DNA of 64,000 nt from Adiantum capillus-veneris (Eukaryota > Streptophyta > Polypodiopsida > Polypodiales > Pteridaceae): assembly GCA_014529385.2 (NCBI GenBank), contig CM043966.1:101415587-101479586 (forward strand), given 5' to 3'. Positions within the stretch are counted from its first letter, which is position 1. Every line of letters starts with the position of its first letter. A program made the translations under genes and the position numbers. Below the pieces are notes generated by a model. It made no database searches, was not told where the DNA came from, and saw only the letters and a program-made list of their open reading frames with translations. Positions 22,526-32,710 of the stretch are shown here, piece by piece.

Positions 22526-23418
22526 TTCCTTACTTCCTCTTTAGGTATGCAATGTTAATAATTAAAGAAAAACTTAGATTAACTAAACTTAATTATAAAA
22601 AAGATCCACCTGGGACTGATCTCGCATTTGTTGTAGCATAAGGGCTTATACACTCTCATTAGTTGGCCTACTACTAGGCCCGACTTCATCATCGTGCATG
22701 CTCTACTTCTTTGTGGAGCTCCACCCTCATCATTAGATGTAGGATTTCCTCGGGTCCTTTTAGGTGCCATTACCTCTTATACTTGGATAATCAGCTAGAT
22801 TTTTTGCTCTCTAGTGTTTTTTGAGTAAAGTTCTCTCTGGGTGAGAGAGAAATGGCCAGGACTCTGAGTCTGAGTCATAATGAGAGGCCTACGGACCTCT
22901 TTATACTTTTTTTGGGCCTTCTGGACATTCCCTAGCTGGAACAGGCAGCTGCTTGCAGCTCAAACAACCCCCAATCTCAAGAACGTGCCATCTACTACTA
23001 ATCATGTCCTTGGCAGGTTCCACAGCCTACCTGATTTAAAAAATCAACCCTGCTAATTTTTCTGTTATTTTTTACTAATTTCATAAATATCTTAGGAAAA
23101 TATATGGGAGGCCTTAGTAAAAGTCTATGCTTAAATGATTATTGCAACCATCAAGTCTATGCTTAAATGATTACTACAACCATCCAAATTTTCCTAATAT
23201 TTTGATTTACAATGAACCTTCCGATGGAGCTAGCGGGGTCAGTATTTGTCTGAATTTAACCCTGAAAATTTCTAGCCCGGGGTTTGTTGGGCTTAAGATT
23301 TAAAAAATACCATTTTTTATTGTTTTTGAGATAGTGTTTTACATGATTGCCTGATCAATGCTTTCTCCTAAAGCTTGAGTTCATTCCTGGCAGCAGCTAG
23401 AAAGGTGGAGACCTTACA
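22526..23418 (-). repeat. Gypsy-1 5' LTR, segment 3
   Basis: Aligns with about 6082-6912 of the 3' LTR, through shared blocks such as ttaattataa, gttctctctgggtgagagag and gaaaggtggagacc. It has a local duplication of about 30 bases (aagtctatgcttaaatgatt at about 23121 and 23154). It ends TTACA, followed by AAAGA. Confidence 0.88.
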
Positions 23419-23423
23419 AAAGA
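23419..23423. repeat. target-site duplication of Gypsy-1, right copy (AAAGA)
   Basis: Matches 5001-5005 exactly. Confidence 0.85.
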
Positions 23424-23753
23424 TATTCATTCTCATTGGCACACAATCTAAAATGTTGATCCTTTCCTCATCTATAGACTTGATGAACCATCATCACATA
23501 GTTGGCTGCTTTGATCTTGATCTCTCATTGTCTTTGCTTGCTCATGTCTTCAAGGGATTTCCTATTTGTCAACTACTCTACCAAATATCTACTCCATCTT
23601 GGTGTAACACAAATCTAAAATAACATGGCATTTGGAATTGTTGTTTTTTTCTTGCACTAGGAACAGTTGTTCACATAGACATGAACATGTCGATTCATAG
23701 TGAATGTTTGATCTTCTAAAAAGGAATTCCTACTACTATGGTATGAGCTTGAT

Positions 23754-24125
23754 TCAAGTAGGTTGCTTGCTCCTTAAGGCCAATGCACATAAGTAGAATC
23801 CCATTTTTGTTCTTTCAATACAACCTTCATCGAGTAGTTGATATAGGACTGATTGCTCTATCACATGTGGTGTAACTGGAAGTGGGATTTGAGAATCTAA
23901 TTGAGATACGATCATTAAAGAGGCAATGTTTTCCAACCATATAGGAATCATTTCTACTCAGAATAGATAAGCATTCAGAAAATCATCATCTACCCCTTTT
24001 GAATGTTCTCGTAAAGTGATCCTTGACAAGTTATCCTCTCTCTAGTGTGTGGTGCCCTTCTTGACTACCACCAGAAAACTAAACTCTAGTAAGATGATAA
24101 ACCATCATAGTATTCTACCCATGTT
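23754..24125 (-). pseudogene. Gypsy-2 RNase H to integrase linker
   Basis: Minus-strand residues continue from RNase H in another frame: VDHQALLYLMNK, a decayed GRI..W..LLEF block, NLSRI and VDDDFLNAYLF. A short open frame (23754-23951) with VIEQSVLYQLLDEGCI follows. The order matches the gypsy RNase H end and the run-up to the integrase zinc finger. Confidence 0.6.
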
Positions 24126-24132
24126 GCATGGC

Positions 24133-24426
24133 TTATTCATCAAATAGAGTAAGGCTTGGTGGTCCACAAAAAAATACAAACTTACCGGCTAACAAGTAGT
24201 GGTGAAATCTATTAACCACATTCACCATTCCAAGGCCTTCCCTTTTAACTGTGGTGTAGTTCTTTTTTGCTAGATTTAGTTGTCTGCTAGCGTAAGAGAT
24301 AGGAAAATCCATTGTTCCTTCTCGTGGTTGAGCTAATATACAACGAATAGAAAAATTTGAAGCATCAACATGCACATGAAAAAGTTTGATCCAATTGAGA
24401 GTTTTTAATATAGGTTCTAATATCAA
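24133..24426 (-). pseudogene. Gypsy-2 RNase H domain
   Basis: A 97-residue frame with LFHVHVDASNFSIRCILAQP (first catalytic Asp), DFPISYASRQLNLAKKNYTT (Glu region) and FHHYLLAGKFVFF, the typical Ty3/gypsy RNase H layout. The frame slips just before the VDHQALLYL block. RNase H removes the RNA strand during reverse transcription. Confidence 0.88.
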
Positions 24427-24587
24427 AGCTTGTGTTTTCTTTTGAAAGTACTCTTCACATTCCTCGATCCTTTAAAAACGAGTAATAAGTCCGCATGTGG
24501 ATTTTGCAATGACATCGTACATGTAGATATATCTACGGTAGTAGCCACAATGCCCCATGAATGCCTGAACTCGTTGACACTGGTCGA

Positions 24588-25365
24588 TCAAGACATCTCA
24601 GCAATTGTTGCCACTTCCTCCATATGAGTTGCAATACCATTTTTTAAGACAATATGTCCAAGAATTTTGCACTTTCTAACCATAAATACACACTTCTCAA
24701 GATTAAAGAAAATCCTATATGGATGGCATTTCTCAAAGACATGATTTAGGTTTTCAATGGCTTTCTCGTTTAGTCGAATGCACACAAGTATCATCCATGT
24801 AAACTTCTAGAAAATTCCATAGATACTCCTTGAACGCATGGCTTGTTAGCCACTGGAATGTTACGGATGCATTGGTTAGTCCAAAAGGCATGACCCTATA
24901 AGCAAAAAAATACCATTTCGTGGCAAAAGTAGCTTTACGTTAATCTTTTGGATCTATGGCCAGCTGTTTGTATCCCAAGAATCCATCCAAGAAGCTGTAA
25001 ACCTCTTTTCAAGCTCCGCTCTAGAACATGATCCGTGATAGTAAGATGATAATTATCTCGTATCGTAGCTACAGTCACCTTCTTGAGATTGACACATACC
25101 TTGAGCTTCTTGTTCTTTGTCGGTACTCAATAAGTAATACCCAATAAATGTGTTTAGTTTTATAGATAAACTCAACTTCCTTGAGTTTCTTGATTTCCTC
25201 CTTGATCTTCTTCCAAAATGTCTCATTATAGGTGTACGGTCTTTCTCTACTTGACTTAACATCATCTCTCATAGGGATAGTATCCTGACATATTTCAGGA
25301 TCCACTTCGTTAAGATGCTTGTAAGACAAAGCAAAGACACATGCCCCACTATTTAGAACAACCAT
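24588..25365 (-). pseudogene. Gypsy-2 reverse transcriptase remnants
   Basis: The segment at 25075-25365 has HLNEVDPEICQDTIPMRDDV and KIKEEIKKLKEVEFIYKTKH, the linker and fingers of gypsy RT. The segment at 24588-24794 has NLNHVFEKCHPYRIFFNLEKC and KILGHIVLKNGI, the region after the active site. The sequence between encodes FGLTNA-like residues near 24870 and a Tyr/Asp-rich stretch, but in broken frames. Clearly RT, clearly dead. Confidence 0.8.
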
Positions 25366-26779
25366 GGTTGCTACATCATTGTATTGTACTAAAAGGGTAA
25401 TGTTTCCTTTGTTTTATTCACTATTATCTCCAACTTTATTCATGGGAATAAATCTTACAATCTTTGCCCATGATTCTTCCCTATGTAATTCTTCAAGGTT
25501 TTCTTTGCTTAATCTAGTTATGCCCATCGTCTCCATGGTTTTTTCTAGATCACTCCACAGGTGTGGTCTTGTCTTGATTTATTTATCAGTACACTGGATA
25601 GGAGTCACCATTGCTCTGGTCTATTCAATTTTGTGGTTTTACAAACCAGTGATTCTTCTTCATTTTCTCCCAAGCATGAGGATAAATTTTGAAGTTTTCA
25701 AGCTTTTGACAAGCTTGAATGTTCTGATCCCCAATCTCCATATAAAGATTGTTCATCCAGCTCCATGGTGGTTGATCTAATCAAACTTTCTCAATTGGAG
25801 TTGACTTCATAATCAGGCTTACCTTGTTCACCTCTTTAACTTGTTTCCACATATGGTTGGGCCAATCTTCCTCAACTAAGGGGATTCCATCTTGCCCTTC
25901 CTGGTTGTCTGGGACTATTATTTTAGGTTTGGCAGTTCTTACTAATTACTCCCTCAAATCCTTAGCTTTTCTTTTTTTTTGAGTGTTTGGTTATGGTCTT
26001 AGTTTTTGCTGGGTTTTTTATGATTATCAATTTTGGATTTTTCTTTTCCAGCATTGATTGCATGGTTTTCTCTAAGTTTTTGTAAGCTTTGATCTTGGCG
26101 GTGTCCATGTCAGGTGTTGGGTAGTTTTTCCATTCTGTTTCCAATGTTTGATTGGAAAGCTTCCAAGGCTGTATTCATTAGGGAAAATTTGGACTCAGAA
26201 AGGGGTCCTATAAGGAGTTTGACTTTGTCTCTCTTGTCCAAAACGGATGCATGGTAAAATTTTTACAAATAAAATCAAAACTATTTGTACCTTTTGCATT
26301 TAAAATGTACTCATTGAGATCTATCCATTGATATATAGCATGCCACAAGATTCATTATATTATAGAAGATTTCATTTTTTGATGTGACAACTCCGTCTTA
26401 TAAATGGAATCTCTCCCCACATTTGAGCTTCAATGGGGAGGCCATAATTTCCACAAATCAGCTCCAAATTTGTTGGAGTTTGGGATTTAGAACCTATTTT
26501 CTAAGACCTTTCCAATGATATGCTGGTTGACAAGGTTTTGACAAAGTGTTGATGGACTTTACCGGGTTGCCCACTTTGGATAAGAGACATAAATTCAAAC
26601 ATCCTTATAGGACCCCTTTAAGAGTTCAAATTTTCCATAATGGATCGGTTCATAGATTTTGTCTACCAACACAAATCCTCTTGATTTTGGGTGTTTCCTT
26701 AAATTTTGATGACATCGACTGAGTCATTTCCTCAACTCTCTTTTGAACATTTTCTTCAATTTTCCTTCATTGTTTTTGT

Positions 26780-27400
26780 GTTCTAAGGTCATATTATTTG
26801 CGTCTCTTTTTTCTGGAGTCCTTTGAAGGCTTGATGGGTGTATCTGACCTGCATATATTGTTGCGTCTATTTTTCATGGCATGTGCCCTAGTAACTACCC
26901 AAATCAAAATAGTAGATTCACCCTCTGAGGAGCTACTTCGCATGACTTGAACAACGTTTATGGCTTCCTTTCCTTTATTAGTTGTATTTCTAGAACAATC
27001 ATCAGGAAAATATTCGCCCTTTTGACTACACTACATATAATAAGCCTCAACTAGTCTAACCTTCTTATCTAGCTCCAGAAATCATTTTTTCAATGGACAT
27101 ACCAGCCGCACTTATGGTAGTTCCTTGGTCTTGGCTTAGGCATTGGGTTCATCATGGGTGGCCTAGATTCCTAATTTGTAGTAAAGTAAATCGGTGTTGG
27201 ATCAAGAGGTGCTTGATAAGATTTCTCTATCATGGTAGGGGTTGAGTGAATGTACCACTCGTCCTCCCTTCCCACAATTTCTGAACTTGATTCATTATTT
27301 GGTTTGAGTGGTACTAGTTTCTGCTCCTCCACTTGCCATTTAGGTAGCATGTACTTGACCTCTTGCACAACATGGTTTCTTGGTCATGGTGGTTGTTGAC
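26780..27400 (-). pseudogene. Gypsy-2 gag tail with degenerate zinc knuckles
   Basis: Minus-strand residues read MPKPRPRNYHKCGWYVH, then CSQKGEYFPDDC, which resemble two CCHC knuckles that have lost ligands. An acidic stretch and HAMKNRR follow. The only open frame is 27171-27368 (65 residues, unremarkable). I place it in Gypsy-2 by order and strand. Confidence 0.5.
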
Positions 27401-27839
27401 CTAACACAAGCTCTAATCTTTCCATAGTCATAGGTGATTTTTGAATTGGTCCCATATTAGGTAGATACCTATATATTGGTTGCCCCTATTGTCTCATTAG
27501 TACATATTGGACAATTTTGTCATATTTAGGCTTGTAATAACACTTGTTTGTTTCATGGTTAATCCATTTCCTCAATGAAACACCATTTCAATGGTCCGGG
27601 TTGTCCCATCAATTGTCCCTATGGTGAACGCTATTCTAGTCCTCACATCAACATCCTTTGCATGTTGTTAATCATGTCGTTCATGCATTTAAGTATGTCT
27701 TCTATTGCATTCACAAGATCTTCCACAGTTGGTACTACCTATGCTGGCATAGTTGATGTGGTTTGCTCACTCAGAGTATCCTTAATAATTCTTTCTTCGT
27801 CGAAGATTTCTGCAGTGATCCCCTAAGTCAATTGCATCT

Positions 27840-28225
27840 AGGTTGCATGCTTCCCATGTCATATGTTTCTTGCTTTACAAAATGGCATGTAAATATTTGT
27901 TAGCTCTTCTAGCGGATAGTGAGACAAGTTTCTCCACGGTTGGAATCTCCAACTCAAAAAATTTGTCGATGTATTTCCTTATCCAACGCACACAATCTCT
28001 TACTCCTTGTTTCTATTTGAAGGTCTAGTTCTGTACTATAGTGTTGTATTTCATTCTTATTTTTGAACAAGCGGCAATAAACGCCATAGCCAATGTTGGT
28101 AGATCAATAATAGATCCATGTGGTATGGTTGGAAACCAGGTTAAAATGTTCCCCTCTAAGGTCATCCCAAAACCCTCAAATTGAGTATGGAAGTCTATTA
28201 TACGTTTTGATTGTGTGGTTTCCAC
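27840..28225 (-). pseudogene. Gypsy-2 Gag remnant
   Basis: A frame from 28225 with IIDFHTQFEGFGMTLEGN, LTWFPTIPHGSI and LAMAFIAAC is a retrotransposon Gag domain. After a TAG at 28025-28027, minus-strand residues continue with VRDCVRWIRKYIDKFFELEI, TVEKLVSL and a SKKHMTWEACNLDAIDL block, with further stops. Confidence 0.75.
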
Positions 28226-28259
28226 TTTCGTCCTTCAGCTAACAATGTTTGGTTACATA

Positions 28260-30430
28260 TTGGTACATCAAAGGACATAAAGAAAAAAATACTCCATAGC
28301 CAATCTGGAAAAAAAAAAGTAAGTTGCAAAAATCTAGCATGTTTTCATCTTGGAACAAAAATTTATGTAGAGATCATCAAATATACTAGAATGACTACTT
28401 TATACTATAAATATGATGGAACTAATTGAACCAAAAACAAGCATAAAGAGTTGTCCCAATCTGTGCAGCATATGCTAAAGCATGATGGAGATCTACAAAT
28501 GGTGACAAGCATTGAGCAAGGTTGATTCCAAGATCTCTTTATAGATTTTCTTTACAAGGTTGTTTGTAGGTACATGCTCCTTGATTTTGATGATTGGTAT
28601 CAGGCTTCAATAGCCAAAATGTGACGATCACCTATTTAAATATGAACTTGGAAGAAAAAGAGATTGTCAAATCCACGTTAGTGAGTATTGAAGGATATGT
28701 GCATAAGGGAAATTATGTGAATGCCTGTGATGGGGATTGGGTGACCTATGTGAAGGCTACTTTGATCATAATTTTGCCAAAAAAGTATCCAAATTATGGG
28801 CTTCCATTCGACTCTCTTGAATCTACCGAAGCTCTATCACACTCGTGCCATCTCTTGATTAGCTAGCATGCCATGAGCTTGTTCTCCCAATTCTCAAATG
28901 TGCAATTTACATACACTTGCAAGGTAGATTGCGATCGAGTAGCAACCTCTACTGCCTGGTGATCTACAACAAGTGCGAGATCTGTAAAGAAGTCTACCTT
29001 TGTGGGGAATGAGGACCTGTTGGTGGACTCGATAGTGCTTGCTCTATGGACTGCTCTATGAGTATGTCTCACTAAGGAAAGCGTTGCAATCTCACCTCCT
29101 TTGCCTCTATAGACCTTGGCCCCACTACACCCACAAACTCAGCCATTTGTAATGCTTGATCCTTTGGTATCCCATCCTCTAGCAATGCTGAAAAATTTTC
29201 TTGTTTGTTTACCTCATCACTTGCCTTAAGTGGGCAGTTAGTAAAGAGGTCTAGTGTCTAACCTTTGGTACCCCATCCTCTAGCAATGGTGCAAAAACTG
29301 CTTGTTTGTTTACCTCATCACTCGCCTTAAGTGGGCAGTGACTGATGAGATCCAGTGTCTGACCTTGCGGTGAAAAAAGATCAGCTATGGCCCACTAACA
29401 ATAAAGGTAGACCGGGATTTGTCGGTGGCACACCAAGCTACCTAATCATGTCCACCACTTGTATAGAGAAAGTATACAATTTGCGAGAAATAAAAAAGAC
29501 AATAGCAGTAATCATAATGAATGGAAATAAGAACTATAGCAAAGGAAACTATGGGAAGGGAATCTGAACCATGTCACACCTAGTAGCTACAGTATGGTCC
29601 TCTCCATGTGGTCTAGCAAACCGCTCGTATGTAGCTACATCTAAAAAGCTAAAACATCAAAACCATGTCATTACTTACCATTCTACCAGCTAAATAATTA
29701 CAACTAGAGATGCTAGAACATACCAAATAAGGGCTCTCAACTATGCAAAGTGCTTGAGGAGGTGGGTGGGTGTGCCACGCAAAAATTAGACCTCCCACCC
29801 ATGTTGTCTGTCGAGCCCCTGGAAACTATGCTCCAAGGAACCATCAACTCTACCAAATGCCAACGAGCCAGATGACCTAAGAATTTTGTCATCCTTGAGA
29901 GACTATATTTCTAGCCTAGCCTATTGAAATAGTGTCCTCCTCCTCGTTGTCTATCTTAGTAATCAACGTCTAGTTTGAGAAAAACCCTACACAAAGTATG
30001 TGGATGCCTGGAAATGGTGGGGCATTGCTCCATAGTACATAATTTAGCACAAAAGGGTGTGCACTCTTATGCCATAGTCAAGAAAATCCTCAATGTGGAA
30101 GGGTGCTTGTGGCACTAAGACTCGTGGCCTGGGAGGAACGCGATGTGAAAGTAAAAGCGCATATATCGATGTAGATGCCTCCATCTAATGCCACATGAAG
30201 CCTGTACACCAAACACAGTGTGTGTTTGTTCACTTCGGACAGGCACAAGGATTGTGCATTATGGCAAAAGTGTTGACGTGTCAAAGCTCAACATGGATGA
30301 CTCCTGGATGACTACACTCGACAATCATCATTACAGGTGCACCTTGGTGGATATTCATATCTTTGCCACAATGATACTAGAGTTGTACTACACTGACTTG
30401 GTCTACCTATCAAAATGATGGCACAATTAT
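28260..30430. other. unassigned stretch, no gene supported
   Basis: Only short open frames (up to 90 codons at 28594-28866, plus strand), none with a motif I recognise. A tggtatcaggcttc sequence near 28591 resembles a priming site but has no LTR beside it. A 101-bp tandem duplication lies inside (29161-29363). It may be old transposon sequence or diverged host DNA. Confidence 0.4.
29161..29363. repeat. 101-bp tandem duplication
   Basis: Two adjacent copies begin cctttggta and share cccatcctctagcaatg, gtttgtttacctcatcac and gccttaagtgggcagt. They differ at scattered bases. Confidence 0.85.
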
Positions 30431-30439
30431 CTACTCACC

Positions 30440-30627
30440 TCACTCACTAGCAGTTTACATTAGACCATTGTACTAGTTCCCTCACTATGTTGTATTTTCC
30501 CTTATGTTGTGTAGACCAATTATCTTGAGTTAGTGAGTAAGAAGAAGTAGAATCTTTTTCCTCCATCTTTGTGTGTGTGTGTGTTCTTGCAAGAGCTCAG
30601 GCTTCTCTCCTTCTCTATCTCTTGACA
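30440..30627 (+). repeat. probable Copia-C 5' LTR (left border unclear)
   Basis: Ends ctatctcttgaca directly before tggtatcaaaga (30628-30639), an initiator-Met-like priming site. It contains a GT array near 30570. Without a second copy the start is a guess. Confidence 0.55.
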
Positions 30628-31084
30628 TGGTATCAAAGATTGGTTGTGTATGAGGAGCTTGGAGCAGCAAGCAATAGAGAAACTTGAGATGCAGCCTCAA
30701 TATTCTCAAGAGTCATCACCAACGATCTCTGATTGATGTGATTCCTTTTGGAGATTGTGTGTCTGACGATTCCATTCAATCCTTTGGACTAAAACTTTGC
30801 AGCAGGATTTCCATTTTGGGCACATTTAGACCCCTGTTTTGGAGTTAGAGTGCGTCCGCATACAAAAATTATAATGTTCTAAATTCTATAGATTTACATA
30901 TTGGTGGTGTAGAAAGATTTGGTTTGAATGTAGTATGCATAGATACTATTTAACATAGTGAAATAGGTGTATGTACAAAAATTATGGTAGTCTCAGGTGG
31001 AAACTGACCATTTTTAGTAGGTTGCTCAGATACTTTGTGAAGGGTTGGAAACATGTCATCCAACAATGATGGGCTTAACCAAAT

Positions 31085-31700
31085 TGTCAATGAAAATCTA
31101 GACAAGAACAATTTCCATGCAAGATGATCATACCCCTAAGAAGGCTTGGGACACTTTAGTATCATTGACCAACCAACACAAAGGCAAGGAAGTTGCAGTT
31201 GAAGATTGAGTTGAATATTGCGCAGAAGAGAACCTTGTCCATCAATGATTATTTGTTGAAGATAAAGAACATATGTGAGTCACTTGCATCCATTGGTATT
31301 ATAGTTGATAACGATGAAGTAGAATTACATCTACAAAATTGTCTCCATAATACAAGCAGTTTAAAATTGGCATCCATCTTTGAGAGAACATTCCCTCATT
31401 CACATATTTGGTGTGCTTATTGATTGTGGAAGAGAAGGAACTTGAGAAAGACTCCTCTAGATAGGGTGGAAATATTTTCAACAATAGAGGATAAGGAAGA
31501 GATGTCATGGACAAGGAAATCACCAAGCACAATAGCAAAATAACAATTAAGGTCAAAATGCATGTGGTCAAGGAAACTTAAGGCAAGGGGAGTCCAAGCG
31601 GTCATGAAAATTTGTAACACAATAATGTAGGTCAGCACAGAAATATAGTATGTTTGGGTTGTAGAAGACATGATCACCTTGAATGTGACTAATGAGATAG
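31085..31700 (+). pseudogene. Copia-C Gag remnant
   Basis: Residues AWDTLVSLTNQHKGKE-like lead into LQLKIELNIAQKRTLSINDY and LLKIKNICESLASIG, a UBN2-type copia Gag. The open part is 31193-31423. A degenerate zinc knuckle (CLGCRRHDHLEC) lies at about 31650-31685, with its spacing shortened. Confidence 0.75.
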
Positions 31701-31814
31701 AAGACATCAAAACAATTGTGCAACCACTGGAAAGAGTGTAGATGAGCCTGAGAGGCTATTTGTGGTGTAGCACATGCTGAATACTATGTCTACAAATGTA
31801 GCAAAATCCGGTGA

Positions 31815-32536
31815 TAATGTCTAGTACGTGGATTCTAGTGTATCAAATCACATGACTAGTCATGGTGAGTGGTTCACGGAAATGCAGACTTTTCAGAGTG
31901 CTAGTTATGTAGAAAATGGGGATGATACTACACATCCCATTATGCATACACATCCCTAAGGTCAGATGGAGGGAGAGAACACTTCTCCAATGAATTCAAT
32001 GGTTTTTTGAAAAAGTATTGAATTTAGAGGTAATTTCATGCAAGAGTATGATAGAGGGAGAGAACACTTCTCCAATGAATTCAATGGTTTTTTGAAAAAG
32101 TATTGAATTTAGAGGTAATTTCATGCAAGTATACTCTGTAGCAAAATGGTTTTGGTGAGTAGAAGAACATGCACATTGAAAAGGCTTCTAGAGAGTTGAT
32201 GAATGAGAAGAACATGCCTCATTGTGATTGAACTGAGGTTGCTGCTATAGGGTTTACATTGTGGAAAAGTCCCCTACTACTATAGCACATGATATGACAC
32301 CTGAAGAGAAGATGAGTGGTCAAAATTTGGATGTTTCAAATTTTAAAGTGTTTGGATGTATTGCTTATGTGCATGTGCGAGATGAGATAGGAAGTAAGCT
32401 TGATCTGAAAGCAAAAAAATGCATGTTTGTTGGTTATTCCCTTGCTTGGGGGATCCACCTCTATGTATGTAAGTATACCATGAGAGTTCAACAGGAGGGG
32501 TCTTTTAATTCAAAAATTTTGGGTAAATTTACATAA
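31815..32536 (+). pseudogene. Copia-C protease and integrase remnants
   Basis: YVDSSVSNHMTSHGEWF near 31830-31880 is the copia protease site with DSG changed to DSS. The catalytic core of integrase is mostly deleted: the sequence jumps to SNEFNGFLKKY, present twice through an 85-bp duplication. It continues as KNMHIEKAS, MNEKNMPHCD and the frame 32261-32536 with TPEEKMSGQNLDVSNFKVFG and KKCMFVGYSLAW, where the MITE begins. Confidence 0.78.
31966..32135. repeat. 85-bp tandem duplication in Copia-C integrase
   Basis: gagggagagaacacttctcc and the following 60 bases occur twice with a period of 85. The two copies are identical or nearly so, which suggests a recent event in an old element. Confidence 0.9.
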
Positions 32537-32710
32537 ATATATGTAAATAAGGGTTTTTTTGTTGCACTTTGGAAAAAAACCCGTAGGTTAATAAAGAAAG
32601 AGAGGTTATTTTTATTAGTTCAAGATTCACAAATAAGGGGTTTTTTAAATACCTTTTGAATTCACGTTGTATAGATGGTTTACATATAGTGAACCCCCCA
32701 AGTTCACTTG
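32437..32710. mobile_element. 258-bp MITE with 8-bp target duplications
   Basis: The element (32445-32702) starts cttggggg and ends cccccaag, with imperfect inverted repeats extending about 20 bases inward. It is flanked by TTCCCTTG (32437-32444) and TTCACTTG (32703-32710), one mismatch. Removing it rejoins the copia residues GYSL and KGYKCYNP. There is no coding capacity and it is AT-rich inside. An 8-bp duplication points to the hAT superfamily, but the termini are not the classic hAT CAGGG type. Confidence 0.82.

Larger units (their letters stand above)
5006..23418 (-). mobile_element. Gypsy-1: minus-strand chromodomain Ty3/gypsy element with two nested copia insertions
   Basis: Two long LTRs (5006-6912 and 10992-23418, the latter split) start TGTGAG and end TTACA on the plus strand. 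They flank an internal region (6913-10991) with gag, protease, reverse transcriptase, an integrase remnant and a chromodomain in minus-strand order. The priming site beside the right LTR matches initiator Met tRNA, and AAAGA flanks both ends. The right LTR is broken by Copia-A and Copia-B. The internal region is only about 4.1 kb because most of RNase H and integrase is deleted. The LTRs differ at many sites, so this is an old, non-autonomous copy. The chromodomain assigns it to the chromovirus lineage. Confidence 0.9.
23740..28230 (-). mobile_element. Gypsy-2: decayed Ty3/gypsy element, minus strand
   Basis: Gag (about 27840-28225), a gag tail with degenerate zinc knuckles (about 26930-27120), RT (about 24588-25365), RNase H (24133-24426) and the linker toward integrase (23754-24125) occur in minus-strand order, with many stops and frameshifts. 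I could not find LTRs or a priming site. No chromodomain is visible, but the integrase end is missing. Parts of 25370-26900 have no readable domain. Confidence 0.78.

Noticed and set aside
28585-28605. tggtatcaggcttc as a priming site
   Set aside because: No LTR ends on the adjacent base and no repeat partner; probably chance or an unrecognisable relic.
28594-28866. 90-codon plus-strand open frame
   Set aside because: No motif, no neighbours in frame, ordinary length for chance in this composition.
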